Shown here: piece by piece, positions 1-7,996 of the stretch
How the letters are laid out: each line of letters starts with the position of its first letter
How positions within the stretch are numbered: position 1 is the first letter of the stretch
Origin: Streptomyces davaonensis JCM 4913
GTDB lineage: Bacteria; Actinomycetota; Actinomycetes; Streptomycetales; Streptomycetaceae
Direction: 5' to 3'
DNA: 64,000 nucleotides
Assembly: GCF_000349325.1 (NCBI RefSeq)
Contig: NC_020504.1
Span: 6,854,053-6,918,052, forward strand
Translations under genes and position numbers: made by a program
Notes under the pieces: generated by a model
Databases searched by the model: none
Told to the model about the DNA's origin: nothing
Seen by the model: only the letters and a program-made list of their open reading frames with translations

Positions 1-530
1 TGGCCGGGCTGGGTAGCGAACGGCTGGGAGCGGAAGCGGTCTCGGTGACCGAGCTGTTCCTTGAGGCCCTGCACGCGCAGGTCACGCCAGGCACCAAGCC
101 GACCTGGGAGACGCTGCTCAAGGCGGACGCCGCCGAGCCCGGTTCGAAGGGTGCGGTGCGGTTCGCGGAGTACGCGCGCACGGCGTGGGGCGCGGTCGAG
201 CCACGGATCGCCGAGCTGCTGGGCAACGGTGGCGGCGGTGGCGAGGCCGGTCCTGTGCTGCTGACGGAGGCCGGGGTGTTCGCGCGGTACGACGCGATGG
301 GTGTCCTGCACCGGCTGGCGTCGGCGGCCCGGCGAGGCGGGCGGGGGCTGTGGCTCCTGGTCCCGCAGGCCGACCCGTCGCGCGAGCCCCGGCTCGGGCA
401 GGTGGCCGTCCCGTATCAGGCCGGCCTGGGGGAGTGGATTCAGCTTCCGGACACATGGGTGGGCAACGCCCATCGCGGGTCCGGCGAGGGTATGGCTAGT
501 GCCAGTGGTGTCGAGGGAGACGCGAAGTGA
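1..530 (+). CDS. pglW: PglW C-terminal fragment (BREX type 2 Ser/Thr kinase), 5' end outside window
   Basis: The frame is open from base 3 to the TGA at 528-530 with no stop, so this is the tail of a longer gene entering from the left. The visible part (about 175 residues) has no kinase motifs; those would lie upstream. Identity rests on context: it sits directly in front of pglX, and the two overlap by GTGA (GTG of pglX at 527), as pglW-pglX pairs do in Pgl/BREX-2 loci. PglW is the large serine/threonine kinase of the system. The end of the fragment (VPYQAGLGEWIQLPDTWVGN) resembles C-terminal tails of large BREX-2 proteins as I recall them. An in-frame GTG at 45 exists but is unlikely to be a real start. 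Confidence 0.7.
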   Translation, partial: AGLGSERLGAEAVSVTELFLEALHAQVTPGTKPTWETLLKADAAEPGSKGAVRFAEYARTAWGAVEPRIAELLGNGGGGGEAGPVLLTEAGVFARYDAMGVLHRLASAARRGGRGLWLLVPQADPSREPRLGQVAVPYQAGLGEWIQLPDTWVGNAHRGSGEGMASASGVEGDAK

Positions 531-3500
531 TCGACCGCAAAGCTCTGTTGAACGACCTGAAGCAGCAGGTCAAGGCGGTCGAGACCGACCTGGGGCGCCA
601 GGTGAAGGCGCTGCGGGATGTCAGCGCGCGGCTGAGGGCCGAGTACGACCAGGCACGCAAGCTCGGGCGTACGGCGGCGACGTGGACCTCGTGGCTGGAC
701 GAGCGCGTCACGCAGGTCGCGGTGGCGTGGGTCCTGGGCACTGTGTTCGTGCGGTTCTGCGAGGACAACCGGCTGATCCCGGAGCCGTACCTGACGGGGC
801 CGGAGGGTGACCGGCGGGAGTTGGCGGAGTCCCGGTACGACGCGTACGTGGAGTCGGACGAGGACCCGACGTACCGGGGGTGGCTGGAGAAGGCGTTCGA
901 GGAGTTGGGGCAGGGGCAGGCGGGGCGGCTGCTGTTTGATAAGCGGCATAACCCGCTTTACCAGGTTCCGCTGTCGCATGACGGTGCGCGGGAGCTGGTC
1001 GAGTTCTGGCGGGGGAGGGATGAGGCGGGTGTCCTCGTCCACGACTTCACCGACCCGCTGAACGAGGACGGCACGGAGGGGTGGGACACGCGGTTCCTGG
1101 GTGACCTGTACCAGGACCTGAGCGAGGCCGCCCGGAAGACGTACGCGCTGCTCCAGACGCCGGAGTTCGTGGAGGAGTTCATCCTCGACCGGACGATGAA
1201 TCCGGCGGTGCGGGAGTTCGGGTACGAGGGCCTGAAGATGATCGACCCTACGTGCGGGTCGGGGCACTTTGTGTTGGGGGCTTTTTGGCGGCTGGTGAGG
1301 TTGTGGGGGGAGGAGCAACCAGGCAAGGACATGCATGAAAGGGTGCGGGCTGCGCTGGACTCGGTGCACGGCGTGGACGTCAACCCGTTCGCGGTGGCCA
1401 TCGCACGGTTCCGGCTACTGGTTGCGGCTATGGCAGCAAGTAGCCTCGGGACGCTCGGGGAGGCTGCAAAGTACGAGTGGCCGATCCACTTGGCAGTAGG
1501 TGACTCGCTGATTAAGGCTCGGCAACTGGAGCTCACGTTGGGAGGAGATGAGGAGGGCGCTGAGGACCCGCTGGCCTCGTTCGCCTATGCCACAGAGGAC
1601 GTGCATGAACACCCCGGAATTCTGCAACAAGGACGCTATCACGTCGTAGTGGGGAACCCGCCGTACATCACGGTTACGGATGCGAAGCTTAATGAGCTCT
1701 ATCGGGAGTTGTATGACGCCTGCGGTGGGACGTATGCCCTCTCGGTTCCGTTTGCGCAGCGGTTCTTTGAGCTAGCGAGGCGTGGGGATGCTAACGGACA
1801 CGGTTACGGGCTGGTCGGACAGATTACTGCAAACTCCTTCATGAAGCGCGAGTTTGGCACAAAGCTGATCGAGAACTATTTTCGGGACCGCGTTGAACTA
1901 ACGGAGGTCGTCGACACTTCTGGTGCCTACATCCCTGGTCACAGTACGCCAACTGTCATCTTGGTCGGTAAGCGACGGGAAGGCAGCCGGCGTTCGGCCG
2001 TAATCCGCACTGTCCGCAGCGTTCAAGGCGAGCCTGTAACGCCAGAAAATGGCGAGGATGGCTTGGTGTGGAACGCAATTGTGGATCAGGTTGATGCCCC
2101 TGACTCACTGAGTAAATGGGTATCCGTAGGAGATCTAGACCGGAGTCGATATTTTGGAAGGCAACCATGGATTCTTGCTGATGGCGGTCTTGAGATGGTT
2201 GAGCAGTTGAATGCTGCGTCTTCTCGACGGTTGGGGCACCTCGTTGAATCCATCGGACGAACCACTAAATCTGGCGCTGACGACATCTTCTTCCTCCCTA
2301 ACGGGGCGTCTGCTCGGCGCCTAGGGCTTGTTGAATCAGTTCGGGATCTCGTAACTGGCGCTAACGTGCGAGATTATGAGATCAGAGATGCTGTCGATCT
2401 TTGCAATCCGTATGTGGATGCGCAGAATCGAGAGGCATTGCCGGAGCAGTCTATGCCGGTGTCGCGGTATCTTTGGCTCGCGCGTGTCATTCTTTCTGCG
2501 CGTAGACTCTTTGGTAAAACCATCACCGCGCATGGCCGACCTTGGTATGTGCATCTTGAGAGCTACCCGAGCAAACTCACTTCAAGAATCGGGATCACTT
2601 TTCCTTTCGTTGCTACTCACAATCATTTCGTGCTTGACCGTGAAGCTAGACTGTTCGGCAGTACGGCGCCGATAATTAAATTGGGGGATGGGGCAAGCGA
2701 AGAAGAGTATCTCCAGTTGCTTGGAGTGCTCAACAGTTCCACGGCTGGCTTCTGGCTTAAGCAGGTAAGCCACAGCAAGGGGAATGCGACGGCAGCCAGT
2801 GGGATGCCCGATCAGCCTTGGTCCTGGAATTATGAGTTCACTGGCACCAAGTTGGAAGAGTTTCCGCTACCTGTAGAATATCCGGTCCGTCTCGCTAATG
2901 CCCTCGACAGCTTCGCCCAGCAGCTCACCTCCACTGCCCCGGCAACCGTGGTGACTGAGTCGACGCCTACTGCGACCGTTCTTCGTGAAGCGCGTGCTGC
3001 TTGGGAGTCTGCCCGTGCTCGCATGATCGCCCTTCAGGAGGAGCTGGACTGGCAGGTCTATTCGATCTATGGCCTACATTCCGAGGATCTACGCATTCCG
3101 CACCATGAGGTGCCCGAGATCATGGCAGGGCAGCGTGCGTTTGAGATCCTTCTCGCTCGGCAGGTCGCGAGGGGTGAAGTTTCCACAAAGTGGTTCACGC
3201 ACCACGACCACATCCCTATAACAGAAATCCCCGATCACTGGCCTGCCCCGTATCGTGAAATGGTTCAGAAACGCATCGACGTCATCGAGTCGAACCGTGC
3301 CATCGGTATGATTGAGCGCCCCGAATACAAGCGTCGCTGGGCTACCGAAGGTTGGGACGCGCTCCAGGAGAAGGCCCTCCGCTTCTGGCTGCTCGACCGT
3401 ATGGAGAACCGCGAACTCTGGTTCGACGAGAACAGGCAGCCAGCTATCCTTACCCTGGCCCGGCTCACCGACGTGCTCTCCCGTGACGAGGAATTCGTCT

Positions 3501-4135
3501 CCGTCGCCAAGCTTTACGCGCCCCGCAAGGAGCTTGCTAAGGTCGTCTCCGAGCTGATCACTGATGAGCACGTGCCTTTCCTCTCCGCGCTGCGCTACAA
3601 GGCCTCCGGGCTCAAGAAGCGAGCGGACTGGGAAGAGGTCTGGGACCTCCAGCGCAAGGAGGACGCCGCCCCGGACGAGCCTGCCAAGCGGAAGATCCGG
3701 GACTCCATCCCTGTGCCGCCGAAGTACACCTCGGCCGACTTTCTCCGCCCCTCCTACTGGCGGGCGCGCGGCAAGCTCGACGTGCCCAAGGAGCGGTTCG
3801 TCTCCTACGGGCAGACCAACGCCGCTACCCCCGAGCTGTACGGGTGGGCCGGCTGGGACCACCGAGAGCAGGCGCAGGCCCTCGCCACGTACTTCACCAA
3901 CACCGCGCTGTCCACCGAGGAGATCACGCCGTTCCTCGCCGGCCTGCTGGAACTCCAGCCGTGGCTGTCGCAGTGGCACAACGAGTTCGACATGGTCTTC
4001 AGCGGCTCCCCGGCGGACTTCTTCGCCGGTTACCGCCAGCAGAAGCAGGGCGAGCACGGACTCACGGACGACGATCTCCGTAAGTGGCAGCCTCCGGCCG
4101 CAACCCGAGGTCGCCGCGCCGCAGTGAAGAAGTAG
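527..4135 (+). CDS. pglX: BREX-2 adenine-specific DNA methyltransferase PglX
   Basis: A 1202-residue N6-adenine methyltransferase that in BREX marks host DNA and is needed for defence. The SAM-binding motif I (DPTCGSG) is at residues 240-246 and the catalytic NPPY at 377-380; the length fits PglX. The GTG start overlaps the pglW stop (GTGA), implying translational coupling. Coordinates about 1400-3250, which follow motif I and include the region expected to hold target recognition, are visibly poorer in G+C (53% by hand count at 2641-2700, against 72% at 11041-11100 in pglY) and use many A/T-ending codons. This suggests recombination or recent acquisition of that segment. Runs G5, T5 and G6 lie at about 1276-1310 just after motif I. 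The 3' end overlaps the convergent HATPase gene by 74 bp. Confidence 0.95.
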   Translation: MIDRKALLNDLKQQVKAVETDLGRQVKALRDVSARLRAEYDQARKLGRTAATWTSWLDERVTQVAVAWVLGTVFVRFCEDNRLIPEPYLTGPEGDRRELAESRYDAYVESDEDPTYRGWLEKAFEELGQGQAGRLLFDKRHNPLYQVPLSHDGARELVEFWRGRDEAGVLVHDFTDPLNEDGTEGWDTRFLGDLYQDLSEAARKTYALLQTPEFVEEFILDRTMNPAVREFGYEGLKMIDPTCGSGHFVLGAFWRLVRLWGEEQPGKDMHERVRAALDSVHGVDVNPFAVAIARFRLLVAAMAASSLGTLGEAAKYEWPIHLAVGDSLIKARQLELTLGGDEEGAEDPLASFAYATEDVHEHPGILQQGRYHVVVGNPPYITVTDAKLNELYRELYDACGGTYALSVPFAQRFFELARRGDANGHGYGLVGQITANSFMKREFGTKLIENYFRDRVELTEVVDTSGAYIPGHSTPTVILVGKRREGSRRSAVIRTVRSVQGEPVTPENGEDGLVWNAIVDQVDAPDSLSKWVSVGDLDRSRYFGRQPWILADGGLEMVEQLNAASSRRLGHLVESIGRTTKSGADDIFFLPNGASARRLGLVESVRDLVTGANVRDYEIRDAVDLCNPYVDAQNREALPEQSMPVSRYLWLARVILSARRLFGKTITAHGRPWYVHLESYPSKLTSRIGITFPFVATHNHFVLDREARLFGSTAPIIKLGDGASEEEYLQLLGVLNSSTAGFWLKQVSHSKGNATAASGMPDQPWSWNYEFTGTKLEEFPLPVEYPVRLANALDSFAQQLTSTAPATVVTESTPTATVLREARAAWESARARMIALQEELDWQVYSIYGLHSEDLRIPHHEVPEIMAGQRAFEILLARQVARGEVSTKWFTHHDHIPITEIPDHWPAPYREMVQKRIDVIESNRAIGMIERPEYKRRWATEGWDALQEKALRFWLLDRMENRELWFDENRQPAILTLARLTDVLSRDEEFVSVAKLYAPRKELAKVVSELITDEHVPFLSALRYKASGLKKRADWEEVWDLQRKEDAAPDEPAKRKIRDSIPVPPKYTSADFLRPSYWRARGKLDVPKERFVSYGQTNAATPELYGWAGWDHREQAQALATYFTNTALSTEEITPFLAGLLELQPWLSQWHNEFDMVFSGSPADFFAGYRQQKQGEHGLTDDDLRKWQPPAATRGRRAAVKK

Positions 4136-4676
4136 CCGGAAAAGACTCGGTGTTGTGCCTGTGCGCCGATGCCGAGTCTGCCGGACCGGGGGCCGCCGCG
4201 TGCGTGTGCGGGCGGACTCCGGTCGGGACGCGCAGCTCCGCCCAGACCGTCTTGCCGGGGGCGGTCGGACGAGGGGTGATGCCCCAGTCGTCCGCGAGGG
4301 CGGCGACGAGGAGCAGGCCGCGGCCGAACTCGGATGCGGAGTCGGGGGCCGGGAGAGGGGACGGGGGCTGTTTCTCGGCCCGGGTGTCGGTCACCTCGAT
4401 GCGGAACGTGTCCTCGGTCAGGGTGAGTCGGACGTGGAAGTCCCGGCCGGGCACGTGACCGTGGCGTACGGCGTTGGCGGTGAACTCCGCCGTGATGAGG
4501 GCGAGCGTCTCGTTGACCGGCGTCGCGTACGGGTGGCCCCAGTCGTTCAGGCGGTGCGAGACGAGTCGGCGGGCGAGGCGGGCACCGCGTGGCGTTGAGG
4601 TGAAGCGCATGGTGAACTCGCGTTCGGGTGCGGGGTGCCGTGGCATATGCCCGTTCGGGGGAGTTGCTGCATTCAT
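4062..4676 (-). CDS. ATP-binding regulator, HATPase_c_2 / anti-sigma kinase-like (AbaA-like)
   Basis: A 204-residue single-domain GHKL ATPase of the RsbW-like type abundant in Streptomyces. It has an N-box (E-x-x-x-N-A-V-R-H, in ITAEFTANAVRHG) and a G2-like GRGLLLV segment. The ATG at 4676 (MNAATPPNG) was chosen because a longer reading to 5033 is low-complexity Pro/Arg/Thr sequence; MPRHP or MRFTST slightly downstream are alternatives. It is divergent from the XRE-DUF397 pair at 4853, giving the three-gene layout of WhiJ/AbaA-type developmental loci. Its 3' end runs 74 bp into pglX on the other strand. It probably acts by protein contact in the cytoplasm; the partner is unknown. Confidence 0.8.
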   Translation of the reverse strand: MNAATPPNGHMPRHPAPEREFTMRFTSTPRGARLARRLVSHRLNDWGHPYATPVNETLALITAEFTANAVRHGHVPGRDFHVRLTLTEDTFRIEVTDTRAEKQPPSPLPAPDSASEFGRGLLLVAALADDWGITPRPTAPGKTVWAELRVPTGVRPHTHAAAPGPADSASAHRHNTESFPATSSLRRGDLGLRPEAATYGDRRP

Positions 4677-4852
4677 GCGGTCAACGGTTGCGGACTCTGC
4701 GTAGCGTTGAACAGGAGCGATGCCCTGACGGGTGCGGGCTGTACACGTCGGCTGTGCGCTTGTAAGCGGTATCGGGCGTGACCGGTTTCCGGGCCGCGTG
4801 TTGGGCGAGTGGAGTCCGGTGGCCGTGATGGTCGTACGGGAGGAGTCGCGGC

Positions 4853-5707
4853 GTGGACGATGAGGTTCAGCAGCCGGAGTACGAGGTCGGGACAGGCATC
4901 CTGTGTGTGTTCGGGCGGCAGTTGAAACTGTTCCGGGAACGAGCGGGGCTGGACCGGGCGAGGTTCGGTTCGCTGACCGGATACTCGGCCTCGACGATCG
5001 CGGCGTTCGAGCAGGCGAGACGTATTCCGCCACCGAGGTTCATCGACCAGGCTGACGAAGTGCTGGATGCGAGTGGCGTGTTGAGCGCGAGCAAGGAGGA
5101 GGTGGCTCGGGCTCAGTATCCAACGTTCTTTCGAGATGCAGCCAAGTTGGAGGCCGAGGCGATCGAGCTGCACGTCTACGCCAACCAGGCAGTGCCTGGA
5201 CTCCTACAGACCGAAGAGTACGCGCGGACAGTTTTCATCAACTGGCGGCCCTTGCTGCATGGAGAGGTGGTCGAGCAGAGGGTGACAGCGCGCCTGGCCC
5301 GGCAGGAGATCTTCTGTCGCGCGCAGTTGCCCACTATCAGCTTTGTCATCGAGGAGTCGGTTCTGCGTAGGCCTCTCGGTGGGTGGGGCATCATGCGCGG
5401 ACAGTTGGAGCAGATCCTGCTCCATGGCCAGCGGCGCAACGTGGAGATCCAGGTGCTGCCAACAGAGCGGGATGAGCACGCTGGACTGGCTGGTCCGTTC
5501 ACCTTGATCGAGACGAAGGAAGGGCGGAGGATCGCCTATGTGGAGGCTCAGCAGGACAGCCGCCTCTACACGGCGCGCGGAAGCAAGTCCGGGAGATCGA
5601 GGAGCAGTATGGACTCCTTCGGGCCCAATCGCTCACTCCGCGCGAGTCGCTGGCCTTCGTCGAGAAGTTGCTGGGAGAGAGATGAACGTCGAACAGCCTG
5701 TGCCTGA
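4853..5707 (+). CDS. XRE-family helix-turn-helix regulator with DUF5753 (WhiJ-like), C-terminal frameshift
   Basis: An N-terminal helix-turn-helix (about residues 15-70, RQLKLFRERAGLDRARFG onward) is followed by a DUF5753 domain (PGLLQTEEYAR, RQEIF, PLGGWGIMRGQLEQIL, IQVLP). GTG at 4853 is preceded by GGGAGGAG. After the family-like AQQDSRLYTAR the frame turns into Ser/Arg-rich nonsense and stops at 5705-5707. The -1 frame from about 5580 reads KQVREIEEQYGLLRAQSL and ends LAFVEKLLGER at TGA 5683-5685, forming a classical ATGA overlap with the next gene. The sequence therefore carries an apparent 1-nt deletion near 5575-5585 (mutation or sequencing error) that replaces about the last 35 residues. 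Confidence 0.85.
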   Translation: MDDEVQQPEYEVGTGILCVFGRQLKLFRERAGLDRARFGSLTGYSASTIAAFEQARRIPPPRFIDQADEVLDASGVLSASKEEVARAQYPTFFRDAAKLEAEAIELHVYANQAVPGLLQTEEYARTVFINWRPLLHGEVVEQRVTARLARQEIFCRAQLPTISFVIEESVLRRPLGGWGIMRGQLEQILLHGQRRNVEIQVLPTERDEHAGLAGPFTLIETKEGRRIAYVEAQQDSRLYTARGSKSGRSRSSMDSFGPNRSLRASRWPSSRSCWERDERRTACA

Positions 5708-5876
5708 GTCGGCCTGGTTCAAGAGCAGTTACAGCAGCGGAGCTGGCGGCGAATGCGTCGAGGTCGCCACCCGGCCCGACAGGGTCCACGTCCGCGACTC
5801 AAAGGACACGACCCGAGTCGCACTGGCCGTACAACCCACGGCGTGGACCGCTTTCGTCGAGTTCGCGGCGCTCTGA
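5682..5876 (+). CDS. DUF397 domain-containing small protein
   Basis: A 64-residue protein starting MNVEQPVPESAWFKSSYS, with the DUF397 hallmarks W-x-KSSYSSG, a G-x-CVEVA segment and VRDSKD followed by a short C-terminal helix (WTAFVEF). These proteins accompany XRE-DUF5753 regulators in Streptomyces (whiJ-type loci). The ATG at 5682 overlaps the expected, pre-frameshift stop of the regulator as ATGA, so the two were translationally coupled. Because the regulator's current frame reads through to 5707, that coupling may be weakened. The role is presumed to be as a small partner or antagonist of the regulator. Confidence 0.9.
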   Translation: MNVEQPVPESAWFKSSYSSGAGGECVEVATRPDRVHVRDSKDTTRVALAVQPTAWTAFVEFAAL

Positions 5877-6069
5877 CAGGGGCGGCACCGATGGCAGGGC
5901 CTCCCGGCGAACGTGTGATTGTCGAAGGCCCTGCACATCCCGCCTGCCCAGGGGCGATCGGCACCGTGATGGCCCCGCCCCCGCACCTCACCGTCACGCA
6001 TGTGACGAGGTCTCAACGGAGCAGGTCTGACAAGGCCCTTGGGGCCCGGAGCTACTGTAAGTTCCTGCC

Positions 6070-6948
6070 ATGAAACCGGGTAAAGGGATCGAGAACCCCG
6101 AGTCGCGCTTCTCTACGGTGTTGGTGAGCGCAGCCAAGCTTCCGGGCGTGCGTATCAACAGGGAGGCGTACCTCCGGAGCGCGCTGGCTCGCCGCTGCTC
6201 GGAGGAGGAGATCCGGAAAGCGATAGAAGAGACCCCCGCTGCGGCAGGCATATCTGTCGAGGTTCTCGACAAGGTGGCCGCCGACTCGATCCGCTACGAG
6301 ACCGCCAAGGTCAGTGCTCTCTCCGCCGCCGCCGGGATACCCGGTGTCCTCGCCCTTCCCGCCACCGTGCCCGCCGACCTGGCTCAGTATGTCGGCCATA
6401 TGCTGCGTATCGCGCAGAAACTCGCGTACCTCTACAGTTGGCCCGATCTGTTCTCCGACGAGGGCGACGACGTCGACGACGCGACCATGGCGGTGCTCAC
6501 GCTGTTCTTCGGCGTGATGTTCGGTACCCAGTCGGCAAACGCCGCCGTGGGGAAGGTCGCGGCGATGATGTCGGAGCAGGCCGCCAAGAAGCTGCCTCAG
6601 AAGGCGCTCACCAAGGGCCTCATCTATCCCATCGTCAAAAAGGTCGCGGCCTATCTCGGGGTCAAGATGACAAAGGATTCCTTCGCGAAGAGCGTCTCGA
6701 AGGCCATCCCCCTCGTCGGTGCCGCCGTCTCCGGCACGCTCACCTTCGCGACCTACCTGCCGATGGCCAAAAGACTCAAGAAGCACCTCGCCGGCCTGCC
6801 GCTGGCGGATCCGTCGCACCGTATGGCGGACGGGGACGTCGTGGACGGTGAAGTAGTGGAAGACCACGAGGAAGCTGTAGCCGCAGCGCACGCTGAACAG
6901 CTCGACGCGGACACCACTGCCGTCAAGTTGGAGGAACCCCAGCATTGA
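6070..6948 (+). CDS. EcsC-like conserved protein
   Basis: A 292-residue protein with an alanine/glycine-rich helical core (AAGIPGVLALPATVPADLAQYVGHMLRIAQKL) and a later amphipathic/hydrophobic stretch (KAIPLVGAAVSGTLTFATYLP). This resembles EcsC-type or small-GTPase-associated membrane-contact domains, but I cannot name the family with certainty. It has no signal peptide. The C-terminus is acidic and rich in E/D/V/A. It lies in the accessory block between pglX and pglY, on the BREX strand but without operon coupling (193 bp upstream, 246 bp downstream, where I see no convincing gene). A defence role is possible from location only. Confidence 0.6.
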   Translation: MKPGKGIENPESRFSTVLVSAAKLPGVRINREAYLRSALARRCSEEEIRKAIEETPAAAGISVEVLDKVAADSIRYETAKVSALSAAAGIPGVLALPATVPADLAQYVGHMLRIAQKLAYLYSWPDLFSDEGDDVDDATMAVLTLFFGVMFGTQSANAAVGKVAAMMSEQAAKKLPQKALTKGLIYPIVKKVAAYLGVKMTKDSFAKSVSKAIPLVGAAVSGTLTFATYLPMAKRLKKHLAGLPLADPSHRMADGDVVDGEVVEDHEEAVAAAHAEQLDADTTAVKLEEPQH

Positions 6949-7194
6949 CGCTGCGAGTGCCCTGCTGACTGCCGATGGTCAGCGTGCTGATATCCGCCGG
7001 AGTGGCACGTCGCGGGCATCGCCGCCTACCTGTATTTCGGGATTCTCCCCTACGATCTGGACCGGTGGCCGACCTCGGGCCGGGGTGGCAAACCGCCCCC
7101 CGTGGGCCGGGCCTGCGTGGCACGTCCGAGCATCGAGGGGAGCGCGGGCACACCGAAGGAAGCGAGCTGCGAAGGGGGGTGAGCCGTGATCGGC

Positions 7195-7593
7195 TCAGAG
7201 CTTCACGAGCAGCACGCGGTCGGCGCACAGCTTGCGCATGTCGTCCTCGTCGGACGTGAACACGGTGACCGGGCCGGGCTGCCGCAGGGCGACGGCGGCG
7301 AGGGCTGCGTCAATGGCGTACTTGTGGCCGTGCAGGCCCGTCTCCTTCAGGAGGCCGGTCGCCTCCTTGGCGATCTCCTCGGTCACGGGCTCGATACGGA
7401 TCTTGGAGAGCGCCCAGTGCCACTTGGGGAGGTGGCGCGTGGGGTCGTACGCCTCGATCAGAGTCATCGAGGTGGTGACGACCGGGATTCCCGCTTCGTC
7501 GGCGTGCCTCAGGTAGGCGCCCATGCGGCGCTCCCCGCGTACCCACTGCGAGAGCCCCTCGCTGTCGAGCACGTAGACCCGGTTTCCGGTCAC
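7195..7593 (-). CDS. PIN-domain ribonuclease toxin (VapC-like)
   Basis: A 132-residue PIN domain. The four expected acidic positions are visible: Asp in VYVLDSEGL near residue 10, Glu in TLIEAYD, Asp in YAIDAALAAVAL and Asp in FTSDEDDM. The family cleaves RNA using Mg2+ held by these acids. Its start overlaps the stop of the ribbon-helix-helix gene by 4 bp (7590-7593), the normal antitoxin-toxin order with translational coupling. The pair lies antiparallel to and directly upstream of pglY, so it may share or affect the pglYZ promoter region. As part of a stability module it could help retain the BREX island. Confidence 0.85.
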   Translation of the reverse strand: MTGNRVYVLDSEGLSQWVRGERRMGAYLRHADEAGIPVVTTSMTLIEAYDPTRHLPKWHWALSKIRIEPVTEEIAKEATGLLKETGLHGHKYAIDAALAAVALRQPGPVTVFTSDEDDMRKLCADRVLLVKL

Positions 7594-7886
7594 GCGGCAT
7601 CCCGCTTCGGCGCCCGCGGCTGCTCACCGGTCTCGTGGGCGCCGGTCCGCTCGGCGTGCTGGCGCTCCAGGTCGCGGTGCTCGGCCTCGACCTCGGCCAG
7701 TTCCGCCTCGGTGATCTCCCCGTACTCGGACTCCCACCACCCCACCGCCTCGCGCAGACGCTCCCGCTCCCGCTGGCGCTCTATGGCGTGCGTGACGTAG
7801 CGGCTGAAGCCGCCGGGGCCGACCTCGGCCCGGATGGCCTCGGCGAGCTCCTCGGGAAGCGTCACGGTGTACTTCTTGGTTGCCAT
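7590..7886 (-). CDS. Ribbon-helix-helix antitoxin (VapB/CopG-like)
   Basis: A 98-residue protein that begins MATKKYTVTLPEELAEAI, a typical ribbon-helix-helix beta strand (KYTVTLP) followed by helices, then a charged helical tail rich in E and R that would bind and neutralise the PIN toxin. The ATG at 7886 was preferred over an upstream in-frame start because the fold begins immediately and two CCATACC repeats flank the start. It overlaps the toxin gene by 4 bp. It probably autorepresses its own promoter. Confidence 0.82.
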   Translation of the reverse strand: MATKKYTVTLPEELAEAIRAEVGPGGFSRYVTHAIERQRERERLREAVGWWESEYGEITEAELAEVEAEHRDLERQHAERTGAHETGEQPRAPKRDAA

Positions 7887-7901
7887 ACCATCGACCATAC
7901 C
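7883..7901. promoter_or_regulatory. Candidate antitoxin operator (two CCATACC direct repeats)
   Basis: CCATACC occurs at 7883-7889 and again at 7895-7901, a 12-bp period, covering and just upstream of the antitoxin start codon. Ribbon-helix-helix repressors usually bind short direct or inverted repeats about one helical turn apart, so this is a plausible autoregulatory site. It also lies within 115 bp of the pglY start on the other strand. Assignment is inference from position and repeat spacing. Confidence 0.35.
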
Positions 7902-7996
7902 GAGGGTCTGATCAGGCAGCCAACCAGCAGCAGACATCTCCACACGATCGAGTACGAGCGGCGGCCGAGGCCGCCAGAAGGAGAGCGAGACCGGTA

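Noticed and set aside
4677..5033. N-terminal extension of the HATPase gene
   Set aside because: Low-complexity translation overlapping the divergent regulator's promoter and start.
6949..7194. Short open frame reading YPPEWHVAGIAAYLYFGILPYDLDRW
   Set aside because: It has a membrane-like stretch but is preceded by a stop with no start codon and breaks off in low-complexity sequence; too weak to call a gene or relic.
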